A stretch of 64,000 nucleotides of DNA, from the NCBI RefSeq assembly GCF_017599325.1, contig NZ_JAGFVM010000005.1, positions 41,007-105,006 on the forward strand, given 5' to 3'. Below, in pieces: positions 54,962-63,916 of this stretch. The position numbers and the translations under genes are program-made. Under the pieces are notes generated by a model. The model saw only the letters and a program-made list of their open reading frames with translations. It did no database searches and had not been told where the DNA came from. Source of the DNA: Marinilactibacillus kalidii. GTDB lineage: Bacteria; Bacillota; Bacilli; Lactobacillales; Carnobacteriaceae_A. Position 1 is the first letter of the stretch. Every line of letters starts with the position of its first letter.

Positions 54962-56719
54962 TTACGAAACCATTTCTTGACCTTTTTTCTGCATGTTATA
55001 CATTTCAGCGTATGAACCGCCTTGTTCTAGCAGAGAATCGTGATCTCCTTCTTCTATGATCTCACCTTGATCTAGTACAAGAATTTGATTCGCGTGTTGA
55101 ATCGTTGAAAGACGATGCGCAATAATAAATGTTGTTCTTCCTTCTTTTAATACATCCATCGCATGTTGAATGATATCTTCTGTTTCTGTATCGATAGAAG
55201 ATGTCGCTTCATCTAAAATTAGAATTTTCGGATTAAATGCTAAGGCTCTCGCAAATGAGATCAGTTGTCGTTGGCCAGAACTTAAAGTACTGCCTTTTTC
55301 TACAACTGGTTCATCCAAGCCTTTTTCGAATTTGCTCAACATATCGTCTCCGCCGACGTCATTTAAAGCTTTTAATGCTGTTTCTCTAGAAATTTTGGGA
55401 TTATCCAACGTAATATTGGATAATATGGTACCCGTGAACAAGAAAGGATCTTGCAAGACGATCCCCATTTTTTCTCTGACAGACTGTCTAGAGTGTAACT
55501 TCGTGTCTTGTCCGTCAATCTCAATCTTTCCTTCTTGTGGATCGTAAAATCGGAAAAGTAAATTCATGATCGAACTTTTGCCAGATCCGGTATGACCCAC
55601 TAGTGCTACTGTTTGTCCAGGTTCAGCGGTAAACTGGATATCTTTGAGTACTTTTTTCTCTTCATTATAACCAAAACCGACGTGAGAAAATTTAACCTGA
55701 CCGTTTGTGATGCTTATTTTTTCTGTCGCATTCTCTTCTGGTTCTTGATCCATCAATTCAAATACTCTTTCTCCAGCGGCAATGGCTTGTTGGACAAAGG
55801 TCATTTGTTGAATGGTTCCTTTGATCGGTTCGTATAGTCTTGAGATGTAATCACTGAACAGATAAAGCATACCGACAGAGATTCCAAGTGTTCCATTGAT
55901 ATATTGAGTGCTGAAGTAAACCATCAGAATCAACAGCGTTAAACGTCTCAATAAATCTGCAATCGTGAATTGGGATGTCGCATCTAGAAGAACATACTTC
56001 TTCATAACGTCATACCATTCATCATTGATTTTAGAAAACTCTTTATCAACTTTTTCTTCTTGTTCAAATGCTTGAATAATAGACATCCCTTGAATCGATT
56101 CATTAAATTTCGCATTCACTTCTGAATTCAAGTCGCGTTCTCTTCGGTTAAACACACTTGCATATTTACTGTAGAATTTCGCCCAGAAATACATGAGTGG
56201 TATTAAAATCAGTAAAATCAATCCTAGTGTGCGATTAAAAATCGTAATCGCAGTAAATGTACCAATGACATACAATACATTCATCAAAATTTGACCGATT
56301 GCCGTTACGTAAAATTGCTGACGCAGTGACTCTGTATCATTTGTAATTCTGGCAACAACCTTGCCAGCTGGTAAGTTATCAAAATATTCTACGGGTAGTG
56401 CTTGTACTTTCTCATATACTTGATCTCGAATCATTTTAACTGAACCATTCGCCGCTTTCATTCGAATGATTTGACTAAAATAGCGGAAAGCTGCAGTAGA
56501 CATCATCAAGAAAGCATAGATTAAAATCAACTGCATTAACGTATCACTAAATGCTTCTCCTGTTTCTGCTGCTGGTGTGATCACGTTATCGATGATTCGT
56601 TGCGCCATGATTGGCGCACCTAAATCAGTGACAGTTGAAAGCAAGAGGAACGCAATGCCTATTCCAAACTGACATTTAAAGTATTTCATATATGAGAGGA
56701 GTCTTTTAACTGTTTTCAT
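54962..56719 (-). CDS. ABC multidrug exporter half-transporter with canonical Walker B (LmrD/BmrD/YheH-like)
   Basis: A 585-residue half-transporter: six membrane helices in about residues 15-315, then the nucleotide-binding domain. Walker A is VGHTGSGKSSIMNLL near 375, signature LSSGQRQLISFARAL near 483 (Ser for Gly at position 3), and Walker B LILDEATSSID near 507 with catalytic Glu. This pattern marks the partner that completes the active site in heterodimeric exporters. Its ATG overlaps the stop of the upstream half-transporter gene by one base. Such pairs (LmrCD, BmrCD) export drugs and other amphiphiles. Confidence 0.92.
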   Translation of the reverse strand: MKTVKRLLSYMKYFKCQFGIGIAFLLLSTVTDLGAPIMAQRIIDNVITPAAETGEAFSDTLMQLILIYAFLMMSTAAFRYFSQIIRMKAANGSVKMIRDQVYEKVQALPVEYFDNLPAGKVVARITNDTESLRQQFYVTAIGQILMNVLYVIGTFTAITIFNRTLGLILLILIPLMYFWAKFYSKYASVFNRRERDLNSEVNAKFNESIQGMSIIQAFEQEEKVDKEFSKINDEWYDVMKKYVLLDATSQFTIADLLRRLTLLILMVYFSTQYINGTLGISVGMLYLFSDYISRLYEPIKGTIQQMTFVQQAIAAGERVFELMDQEPEENATEKISITNGQVKFSHVGFGYNEEKKVLKDIQFTAEPGQTVALVGHTGSGKSSIMNLLFRFYDPQEGKIEIDGQDTKLHSRQSVREKMGIVLQDPFLFTGTILSNITLDNPKISRETALKALNDVGGDDMLSKFEKGLDEPVVEKGSTLSSGQRQLISFARALAFNPKILILDEATSSIDTETEDIIQHAMDVLKEGRTTFIIAHRLSTIQHANQILVLDQGEIIEEGDHDSLLEQGGSYAEMYNMQKKGQEMVS

Positions 56720-58482
56720 TACTTACCCTCTCCTTCCTCATCAATTGCTTCTTTTGATTTGATTTCTTGTCGCAAGAATTGTTCATAATACCAGCCTTTT
56801 TGGGTAATCAATTCATCGTGTGTCCCACGTTCTGCGATACGACCATTATCCAATACAATAATTTCATCTGCTTGTTTAACAGCAGAGAGTCTATGGGTCG
56901 TAATGACCGTCGTTTTATTTTGTCTCACTTTTTGAATATTTGAAATGATATGCTGTTCTGTTTTAGCATCTACTGCAGAGAGGGAATCATCCAATATTAA
57001 AATTTGCGGATCTTTGATCAAAGCGCGCGCAATAGAAATCCTTTGTTTCTGCCCACCAGAAATGGACATCCCTTTTTCGCCAATCATGGTGTCTAATCCA
57101 TGCTCCATTTTCTTTAGATCCTCTTCGAATGACGCATCACGAATACTTCTCATGATTTCATCATCCCTTGCATCTTTTTTCCCAAATGCAATATTTTCTC
57201 TTACACTTCGACTGAATAAGACGTGATCTTGCGGAACATATCCAATGAGTCTTCTTAGTTCTGGATCTTGGTACTGCGCATAAGCATGGTCTCCCATGTC
57301 AAACGAGCCTGATCCAACTGGATATTGATTCAGCAACTGACGAATCAGCGTCGTTTTCCCTGAGCCAGTTTTCCCAACAATACCTAGCATTTTCCCCTTA
57401 GTCAGGTCTAATGCTAGTTTCTCTAAGTTGATCGACTCACTACCGTTGTATCTAAAGTCGAACTGGTCAAACTTGATATCTTCTACTTCTGAGATCGATT
57501 TTTCACCATTCAAGTCTAGTCCATCCGTCGCGTTCATGATTTCTTCTACACGACGCATGGATGCACTCCCTTGTCTAAGAATCAGAATCAACTCTGAAAC
57601 AGCAATGATCGGCCAGATCGTCATACCAAGATATAGTTGGAAAGCAATCATGTCTCCAACACTCAATACACCCGAAGCAACCAAGTATGAACCATAGCTC
57701 AAAGCGATCACAACACTAAGTCCTTCAAAAAATTTAACTGTCGGACCAAATACTGCTCCAGTCTTCGATACTAGGTTGTTTTTATTGTATAAATCTTCTG
57801 TCTGTTTTCTAAATTTATTAATAAAATCTTGTTCTTTAACATACGCACGAATCACTCTTGTGCCATCTACCATCTCTAGCACATCTTCATTTACTTTTGA
57901 AAATGATTTTTGTGCGGTTTCGTAACGTTCATCGATTTCTGCACCCTTTTTTCTAAAGACATAAATCATTGGTAATAGAGGAATAATTGTTGCTGCGGTA
58001 AGTGCCCAGCTGACAGAGACGCCCATCATAATGACTAGAATACTCAAGTAAACAGTAGATGTCATTAAAACTTCCATCCCGTAACCAGCCGTATCAGCAA
58101 GTGCACGAATATCTTGCGTTCCTCTTGCCATTAAATCGCCTGTCCTGAATTTTTCAAAATAGGGCGCTCGCATCCGGAGCAAGTGGCGCATCATTTTACT
58201 GCGCATTTGATTTTGTAATTTGTATGCCCCTGAGAACAATCCATATACCCACGAAAAATCCAGTAAGTACGTTAACACAATCAAAGCTACAAAAATGATA
58301 CTGTAGAACTGCAAGCGCTGTGTGTTCATCACATCCGTAACAATATCATCGATCATTCTTCCAACAATATTAGGAATGAGCACTGCACAAAGGTTTCCTA
58401 AACCTAAGGCAATGAATGATAATATATATTGTGTTGCATTTTCCTTGAAGAAAAATTTCAATTTCTTTATTACATCAAACAT
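56719..58482 (-). CDS. ABC multidrug exporter half-transporter with degenerate Walker B (LmrC/BmrC/YheI-like)
   Basis: A 587-residue half-transporter with six membrane helices followed by the nucleotide-binding domain. Walker A is VGKTGSGKTTLIRQLL near 367, signature SISGGQKQRISIARAL near 473, and Walker B LILDDSLSAVDAKTE near 497, where Asp replaces the catalytic Glu; the heterodimer therefore should have one degenerate ATP site. GAAAGGATG precedes the ATG at 58480-58482. It is preceded by a long leader with a leader ORF and an intrinsic terminator, so expression is likely controlled by attenuation as for bmrCD of Bacillus subtilis. Confidence 0.92.
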   Translation of the reverse strand: MFDVIKKLKFFFKENATQYILSFIALGLGNLCAVLIPNIVGRMIDDIVTDVMNTQRLQFYSIIFVALIVLTYLLDFSWVYGLFSGAYKLQNQMRSKMMRHLLRMRAPYFEKFRTGDLMARGTQDIRALADTAGYGMEVLMTSTVYLSILVIMMGVSVSWALTAATIIPLLPMIYVFRKKGAEIDERYETAQKSFSKVNEDVLEMVDGTRVIRAYVKEQDFINKFRKQTEDLYNKNNLVSKTGAVFGPTVKFFEGLSVVIALSYGSYLVASGVLSVGDMIAFQLYLGMTIWPIIAVSELILILRQGSASMRRVEEIMNATDGLDLNGEKSISEVEDIKFDQFDFRYNGSESINLEKLALDLTKGKMLGIVGKTGSGKTTLIRQLLNQYPVGSGSFDMGDHAYAQYQDPELRRLIGYVPQDHVLFSRSVRENIAFGKKDARDDEIMRSIRDASFEEDLKKMEHGLDTMIGEKGMSISGGQKQRISIARALIKDPQILILDDSLSAVDAKTEQHIISNIQKVRQNKTTVITTHRLSAVKQADEIIVLDNGRIAERGTHDELITQKGWYYEQFLRQEIKSKEAIDEEGEGK

Positions 58483-58606
58483 AATTTCATCCTTTCGTCC
58501 TTTTACAAAATATAAATGGTTTATCCACTAGGATAATTTGTCGCTCAATTTTTTTATACATTACTTTCGTAGTATACAATTTAAATCGAAAGCGTTTTAT
58601 TACACA

Positions 58607-58649
58607 TAAAAAAACACAGTCTACCCCTCATCATGAGAAATAGACTGTG
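58607..58649 (-). terminator. Leader terminator (attenuator) of the ABC exporter operon
   Basis: Minus-sense CACAGTCTA pairs with TAGACTGTG around a 17-nt loop, followed by seven U (58614-58608). It lies between the leader ORF and the first exporter gene, about 125 bp before the start. A competing strand, AAAAAAACACA (58669-58659), is complementary to TGTG plus the U-tract. Confidence 0.85.
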
Positions 58650-58714
58650 GCAACTATGTGTGTTTTTTTAGAAATAGCACTTGCACACTGACAAGTATAT
58701 CTATAAAAACTAAT

Positions 58715-58813
58715 CTACCATTCTACTTTGAAAAAGGAGGTTTTTGGTCGTAAAATATTAACGTATAATGTCATTTGACTTTGCTGTACTAAACCTAATT
58801 TCAAATTATTCAT
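58715..58813 (-). CDS. Leader peptide of the ABC exporter operon (BmrB-like role)
   Basis: An ATG at 58811-58813, preceded by the very strong AAAAGGAGGGG, opens a 32-residue frame that starts MNNLKLGLVQQSQMTLYV and ends with NILRPKTSFFKVEW before TAG. It is not similar to a domain I know. The last codons contain CCTCCTTTTT, an exact complement of its own ribosome site. It lies about 65 bp upstream of the attenuator. In B. subtilis the BmrB leader peptide upstream of bmrCD couples ribosome stalling to antitermination; the same logic is inferred here. Confidence 0.7.
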   Translation of the reverse strand: MNNLKLGLVQQSQMTLYVNILRPKTSFFKVEW

Positions 58814-58832
58814 CGTACAGCCCCTCCTTTTC
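58731..58832 (-). promoter_or_regulatory. SD / anti-SD pairing in the exporter leader RNA
   Basis: The leader ribosome site AAAAGGAGG (about 58832-58822) and CCTCCTTTTT in the end of the leader ORF (58740-58731) are perfect complements. Pairing would hide the ribosome site, and a translating or stalled ribosome would break it. Confidence 0.6.
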
Positions 58833-59006
58833 TATGTAATGTGAATTCGAGATAAAATGCCGACTTGATAAGTCGAATTATTTAAATCTCTTGTCAAAAA
58901 TTACTATACACAAATTTAAATTCAAATACAAGCTTATTTGTGAATCTTTTTTAAAAAAGTTAAAATCGTCCTTTTTTACAATTAGTTATAGTTTGGTTTT
59001 CGAGTT

Positions 59007-59056
59007 AAAAAAAGCGTTTACTCGTCACTATACCCTGACGAATAAACGCTCTATTT
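59007..59056 (-). terminator. Terminator of the PTS IIB gene
   Basis: Minus-sense AGCGTTTATTCGTC pairs with GACGAGTAAACGCT, followed by six or more U. Between here and the exporter leader (58850-59005) lie TTGTCAA and an AT-rich stretch, a probable exporter promoter (minus-sense TTGACA at 58897-58892). Confidence 0.85.
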
Positions 59057-59065
59057 TTTACCTAC

Positions 59066-59392
59066 TCATTCTATTTTCTTAATTAAATTTAAGGCATCCG
59101 CTAAAACTTTTTTTCCGTTCATCATACCATAATCTTTCATATCGATGACAGCTACCTCGACGTTTTTTTCCTCAAGTTGTTTCATCACATTTGCTTTCAT
59201 ATAACTGACTTGAGGACCAAGCAAGACAACATCAAACTCTTTTGAAGCGAATTGTGCCGGTGCTTCTGTAGCCGGAACCGCCACAATGGAAACATCATTG
59301 GCTTGTTCTTTAGCAGCTTTTTTCATTTTTGAAACTAGCATATTTGTACTCATTCCAGCAGTGCATATCAATAGAATTGATACTTTTGTCAT
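59066..59392 (-). CDS. PTS lactose/cellobiose-family EIIB
   Basis: A 108-residue stand-alone IIB protein. The phospho-Cys is in LLICTAGMSTNMLVSKM near residue 9, the P-loop-like form of the cellobiose/chitobiose IIB family, and LLGPQVSYMK near 57 is also typical. The open frame extends to 59434, but AAGGAG lies 9 nt before ATG at 59390-59392. No IIA or IIC is adjacent; the only IIC of this family in the window is at 15951-17288. It follows the Gfo/Idh/MocA gene by 65 bp and ends at a terminator. Confidence 0.9.
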   Translation of the reverse strand: MTKVSILLICTAGMSTNMLVSKMKKAAKEQANDVSIVAVPATEAPAQFASKEFDVVLLGPQVSYMKANVMKQLEEKNVEVAVIDMKDYGMMNGKKVLADALNLIKKIE

Positions 59393-59457
59393 ATAGAACC
59401 ACTCCTTATAGAACTTCTCAAAAATACAGCTCACAATAATGTTTATACCTTCAACCT

Positions 59458-60465
59458 TTACTGACCGTCATTGAATGACAAGTCTGCACTTTTTCTTAAT
59501 TTAAATAGCGTACGATTGACCGCTTTACCTAAAGCCGTCCATTCTTTCAACTTTTCTTGTGTATCCTTTTCGTCGAATGTATTGATTAGCGCCGCAAAAA
59601 CACGTGCTTCTTCATAAAGCGTATTTTCTGCTGCTGGATGAATCGGTACTTCTTTCACGCTTGCATCTCTCGTATTGATTTCTTCTAATTTAGCGATACC
59701 CACAACTGCATTGACTCTAAGCGTTTTGTCGATACTATAAATTTCAGATGGTAAAAGCGAAGTAGCTGTTTTGCCGAACAGCAAAGTCACATCATAATCA
59801 GGGTATCTAAGAATCGCTGTTCCTTTTCCATCCACACCTGTTCTAACTTTTTGAGCAAAATAATGCGCTTCTTCTGGTTCACCAAACCAACTAACCGCTG
59901 CATACAAGGTGTAGATACCTAAATCCATCAAGGCACCACCAGCAAACTTCGTTGAGAAAATATTCGGTTCTTCTCCTTGAAGAACCAAGTCGTATCTTGA
60001 AGAATATTTCATGTAAGTTAAAGTAGCGCCTTGTATTTGATCAAGTGATTGAATTTCTTCCTTCACTTTTTTGAAATTATCTTCGTGGATGTGTCTAGCG
60101 GCCTCAACTAAAACTACCCCTTTAGCTTCAGCTAGCTGACTCGCTTCTTCCCATTGATCTGGATTTGTGAAAGCAGGTTTTTCCACAATAATATGTTTAC
60201 CGGCATTTAGTCCAGCTATCGTCTGCTCAAAATGAAGGCCATTTGGAGAAGCAATATATAAGACGTCAAGTTCTTTATGATTGATAAACGCATCAAAATC
60301 TACTATTGCTTCTTTAGCATGATAAGGTTCACCAAAAGATTTTGCTTTTTCGAGTGATCTTGAATAAACAGCTTTTAGTTCATAGGCTTTTGTTTCTAAA
60401 GCGGCTTGTACAAATACATCACTGATACTACTTGTTCCAATAACACCTAATTGTAAAACTGACAT
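59458..60465 (-). CDS. Gfo/Idh/MocA-family oxidoreductase
   Basis: A 335-residue NAD(P)-dependent dehydrogenase. The Rossmann start is LQLGVIGTSSISDVFVQAAL, the NAD contact YIASPNGLHFEQTI near residue 68 and the conserved EKPAFTN near 92 with catalytic Lys. GGALMDLGIYTLYAA near 170 takes the place of the catalytic region with Asp/Tyr. The frame begins at 60474 but AGAGGA lies 8 nt before ATG at 60463-60465. It acts on a sugar or polyol that cannot be named from sequence; the IIB gene downstream suggests carbohydrate metabolism. Confidence 0.86.
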   Translation of the reverse strand: MSVLQLGVIGTSSISDVFVQAALETKAYELKAVYSRSLEKAKSFGEPYHAKEAIVDFDAFINHKELDVLYIASPNGLHFEQTIAGLNAGKHIIVEKPAFTNPDQWEEASQLAEAKGVVLVEAARHIHEDNFKKVKEEIQSLDQIQGATLTYMKYSSRYDLVLQGEEPNIFSTKFAGGALMDLGIYTLYAAVSWFGEPEEAHYFAQKVRTGVDGKGTAILRYPDYDVTLLFGKTATSLLPSEIYSIDKTLRVNAVVGIAKLEEINTRDASVKEVPIHPAAENTLYEEARVFAALINTFDEKDTQEKLKEWTALGKAVNRTLFKLRKSADLSFNDGQ

Positions 60466-60483
60466 CTCTATCATCCTCTTCTT

Positions 60484-61335
60484 TTAGTTTAAAGTAATTA
60501 CGACGATCTCAGGTCGGTTGTTGATTCTAAATGGAAAACTAGAATTACCGATCCCTCTAGTGATGATCATACGTTTAGACTGGTCCTGTTCGTCTGAAAA
60601 AATACCATAATCATATTTTGGGAAAAATCCCTGTCCAGGTGCAATGGCCCCTCCAATAAATGGAATTCTCATCTGTCCTGCGTGCGTATGGCCTGACAAG
60701 GTCAAACTGGGTGCTTTTGTTTTATCATCAAGGTATTCTTTGAAATGTTCTGGACGATGCGCTAACAAGATTTTAGGTTGCTTACTCATCTCAGCTGTTA
60801 GCTCAATATATTTTAATATAGGCTTTGGACTTTCATCATTTGCCTGACGCTCTGCAAGTCCCATCAAAACGATGCCACCTTCGCTTTCCCCAAAAGTGAT
60901 CCACTCCGCCTCATCCAACAATAATCGTACATTTGACTGATCTAATTCATCGGTCAAATCTTTAAAATCAGCTGTTTGAATATCATGGTTCCCTGTCACC
61001 ATATATGTAGGTGCAATGGCACTGAGTCCCTCACATAACTTACGAATGGGCACATCCGTCAAATCTGATAAACCTGCTTGAACCAAATCACCTGTTATCA
61101 CGATCATATCCGGTTTTTGTGTTTTAATTTTCTGTATCAGATTTTCAATAAATCCTCTATTATATCTCGGTTTCAAATGCGTATCAGATATCTGAACGAT
61201 TCTTTTTCCTTTTATTGATTGATGTAACCTCGGTATCGTTATAGCGTATTCATCAATATCTAGATAATAATTCTGTACATAAAGATATATTAAAAGTACA
61301 ACTGCTATAATAATTAATCCTAATAACCATTCCAT
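60484..61335 (-). CDS. Membrane-anchored metallophosphoesterase (YkuE/YaeI-like)
   Basis: A 283-residue phosphoesterase with an N-terminal membrane anchor (MEWLLGLIIIAVVLLIYLYV). Metal-binding motifs in order: QISDTHLKPRYN near 50, VITGDLVQAG near 80, VTGNHD near 113, LAHRPEH near 192 and LSGHTHAGQMRIPF near 214. This is the calcineurin-like set of the YkuE/YaeI group, which hydrolyses lipid or nucleotide phosphoesters at the membrane. AGGAGG precedes the ATG. It is 18 bp upstream of the oxidoreductase gene and probably in one operon with it. Confidence 0.88.
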   Translation of the reverse strand: MEWLLGLIIIAVVLLIYLYVQNYYLDIDEYAITIPRLHQSIKGKRIVQISDTHLKPRYNRGFIENLIQKIKTQKPDMIVITGDLVQAGLSDLTDVPIRKLCEGLSAIAPTYMVTGNHDIQTADFKDLTDELDQSNVRLLLDEAEWITFGESEGGIVLMGLAERQANDESPKPILKYIELTAEMSKQPKILLAHRPEHFKEYLDDKTKAPSLTLSGHTHAGQMRIPFIGGAIAPGQGFFPKYDYGIFSDEQDQSKRMIITRGIGNSSFPFRINNRPEIVVITLN

Positions 61336-61529
61336 CTATCTTTCCTCCTACACCCTTTTCGTTTTACATGACCTATCTATGTCACATAAAATCAATAACC
61401 AGAACTTTTTAAGATCATTCAGCTCTGATATCAGTATTATTGTACCATAAAAAGGTAAAATCTAGCGGTTGTAAATCAGCGACTATTGGTCGACTTATTG
61501 TATTTCACTCGTTAATAAAGATAGTAAAA

Positions 61530-61565
61530 GAGCCGTAAAAACTCCTACACGGAATTTTTACGGCT
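61530..61565 (-). terminator. Terminator of the small acidic protein gene
   Basis: Minus-sense AGCCGTAAAAA pairs with TTTTTACGGCT with partial pairing further in, followed by CTTTT; about 28 nt after the stop at 61593. Confidence 0.75.
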
Positions 61566-61592
61566 ACTAACACACGTCATTTTCACAAAGAA

Positions 61593-61856
61593 TTATTTAT
61601 TTAATCTAAGATGTTCGAATGAAATACTTCTGACCAATTTACGATCTTTGCAAGCCTGTTCGACTAATGACACTTTGGCTACTTTCATTTCAAAAAGGTC
61701 TTCTAATTTCATATGGTGCTTTGTAAGCACTGAGTCTAGAGGAATGTCAATTTCGCCATCTGCATTTTCAATGACTTCGTCATCTTCAATACACAATTCT
61801 CTAGATTCCACGTCAGATTCTAGAATATAGATAAATTTTTTCTGTTGTAAATGCAT
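61593..61856 (-). CDS. Small acidic cytosolic protein, unknown
   Basis: An 87-residue protein without membrane segment or signal. It begins HLQQKKFIYILESDVESREL and has an acidic middle (EDDEVIENADGEIDIP) and a basic end (KDRKLVRSISFEHLRLNK). I do not recognise a family. The frame opens at 61889, but AAGGAAGG about 10 nt before ATG at 61854-61856 favours the shorter form. It has its own terminator and is flanked upstream by a long gene-free stretch. Confidence 0.6.
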   Translation of the reverse strand: MHLQQKKFIYILESDVESRELCIEDDEVIENADGEIDIPLDSVLTKHHMKLEDLFEMKVAKVSLVEQACKDRKLVRSISFEHLRLNK

Positions 61857-61889
61857 ATCAAGATAACCTTCCTTCTTAACAGCGTTCAT

Positions 61890-62571
61890 ATACGTTTATT
61901 AGTATTTTTTAAACGTAAGAACGGATCTGTGTGATTCACGATACCTAGATTATACCTCACTTGATTTGATCTGTCTGTGTCAAAAATGCGACTTTACGTT
62001 AAATATTTGTTGATGTTCATAAAACTGTAGAATTTATCTTTTTTTTAATAAAAACAGCACAGATAGTCAGATAAATCTTCTTAAATCGTATCTTTTACAC
62101 TCCTCGGAAATAAGATTCCTTCAATTTTCCGTCATGAATTAATAGATATTACTCAATAGGATAACAATCGTTTTCTTATTGTTAGAATTATCCTAATCTT
62201 AAATCTTATAAAAATGATAGAATAATGAGTAAAACCGAGTGTGAAATATGGGCCTTTCAGGCTAAAAACAAGGACCATCGGATAAGTATTATTTTATATC
62301 TTAGGTGAATTTTATTAAGTAAATAGGCAAATAATTTAATTAACTTAAGTAAATAAACTCAAAAACCTAACTTGTCTTCGTAAAAACGTATTCATCGTTA
62401 AAATATAAATAGTTATTATTTTTTTAGATAATTATATTGATTTCTCTCATTTTTTAACGTAGAATATTGAGAAATCAGTAAGCCTTACTGCCATTATTTT
62501 ATAATAATTTATTTTACTGCAGTTACAATTGATTTAGGCTACTGATAATTTAAAAAAAAGGAGAACAAACT
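61890..62571 (+). other. Gene-free stretch upstream of the NSS symporter
   Basis: No credible frame on either strand. Visible structure: a hairpin AGGATAACAAT...ATTGTTA...ATCCT (62158-62194); nested short complements around GCCTTTCAGGC (62252-62262) with ATGG/CCAT outside; and CAGTAAGCCTTACTG (62476-62490), an inverted repeat just before a TATAAT box (62500-62505). The last pair is the likely promoter with operator of the symporter. I do not recognise a known riboswitch. Confidence 0.5.
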
Positions 62572-63900
62572 ATGAAAAAAGAACGTGAACAATGGGGATC
62601 CCGATGGGGATTCATTTTAGCAGCAATGGGTTCTGCTGTTGGGTTGGGAAATATTTGGCGGTTTTCTTACGCTATGGGTGCTGGTGGTGGATCAACATTT
62701 CTGATCATCTACTTACTTAGCGTACTCATTATTGGTTTTCCTGTAATGTTGATCGAATTTGCTATTGGTCGTCGTGCCCAAACAGATGCCATTGATGCCT
62801 TTAAAAAGTTAGCTCCGAAATCTTTCTGGGTTGTAGCTGGTGGGATGGGTGTACTAGCGGCCTTCATTATTTTATCCTTTTACGGTGTTATTGGTGGTTG
62901 GTCACTTAAATATATCTTCACCTATATTACTGGTGGCGTGTCTGGAGATACTGAAACCTATTTTAATGGGTTTGTAGGATCCACGATTGAACCAATCGGT
63001 TGGCAATTCCTTTTTATGGGTATTACTATTGCAATCGTTATGTTAGGTGTCCAAAAAGGCATTGAAGCTTCCTCAAAATGGATGATGCCTATTTTGAGTA
63101 TATTGCTTATATTATTGGCCATTTATAGTCTTACATTAGGCGGCGCAAGTGAAGCAATGACCTTCATGTTCCATCCTGATTGGTCGGCATTTTCAGATCC
63201 AAGTGTTTATTTCGCTGCTGTTGGCCAAGCTTTCTTCACATTAAGTCTTGGTATGGGTATCATGTTGACTTATGGTAGTTACTTAAGTCCAAAAGAAAAG
63301 CTACCTTCTTCAGCTGTCTACATTATTATTTTAGATACTTTATTTGCTGTCATTGCCGGTTTAGTTGTTTTCCCTGCTTTGTTTGCTTTCGATATAGACC
63401 CAACTCAAGGTCCAGGCCTGGTTTTCGTTGTGTTACCGACCATTTTCCAAAATATTAGTGGCCTTGGTGCAATTGTTGGTGTAGCTTTCTTTATTTTACT
63501 CGCACTTGCTGCACTATCATCTGCCATTTCACTATTAGAAGTAACAGTGTCTTACCTTATTCGTAGACTAGGTGTTTCTCGTAAATTTGCGACCATTGGT
63601 ATTGGTTTCGTTATTTTCTTAGTGGGCGTGCCTTCTTCTTTAAGTAACGGAGCGGTAACAATCAAAGTATTTGGCGATCCTTTCTTGGACTTTATGGATA
63701 AATTTTCGGGCAATCTTTTACTACCACTTGGTGGTTTAATTATCACACTATATGGTACGTGGTCATGGAAATCTAATGAATTGTTAGAGTATGCTGATTT
63801 GCAAGATGCTTTTTATGCTCCAGCATTATTATTCTTTGCTAAGTTCGTTGCTCCAATTGCCATTCTAATTATTCTAATTTTTGGTATGTTGAACTGGTAA
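62572..63900 (+). CDS. Neurotransmitter:sodium symporter family (NSS) transporter
   Basis: A 442-residue sodium-coupled transporter with eleven membrane helices. Helix 1 carries the family signature MGSAVGLGNIWRFSYAMGAGG at residues 19-39, where the unwound part binds Na+ and substrate. FFTLSLGMGIMLTYGSYLSP near 227 is helix 6. The eleven-helix form is usual for bacterial members such as MhsT and Tyt1, which move hydrophobic or aromatic amino acids. AAAGGAG precedes the ATG. Substrate unproven. The gene is followed after 16 bp by the 3' end of a group II intron on the opposite strand, and no terminator is seen between. Confidence 0.9.
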   Translation: MKKEREQWGSRWGFILAAMGSAVGLGNIWRFSYAMGAGGGSTFLIIYLLSVLIIGFPVMLIEFAIGRRAQTDAIDAFKKLAPKSFWVVAGGMGVLAAFIILSFYGVIGGWSLKYIFTYITGGVSGDTETYFNGFVGSTIEPIGWQFLFMGITIAIVMLGVQKGIEASSKWMMPILSILLILLAIYSLTLGGASEAMTFMFHPDWSAFSDPSVYFAAVGQAFFTLSLGMGIMLTYGSYLSPKEKLPSSAVYIIILDTLFAVIAGLVVFPALFAFDIDPTQGPGLVFVVLPTIFQNISGLGAIVGVAFFILLALAALSSAISLLEVTVSYLIRRLGVSRKFATIGIGFVIFLVGVPSSLSNGAVTIKVFGDPFLDFMDKFSGNLLLPLGGLIITLYGTWSWKSNELLEYADLQDAFYAPALLFFAKFVAPIAILIILIFGMLNW

Positions 63901-63916
63901 ATTCATTTTCAATCGA

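Noticed and set aside
62221..62571. T-box or known amino acid riboswitch before the NSS gene
   Set aside because: No AGGGTGGNACCGCG-type T-box sequence and no clear terminator/antiterminator pair.
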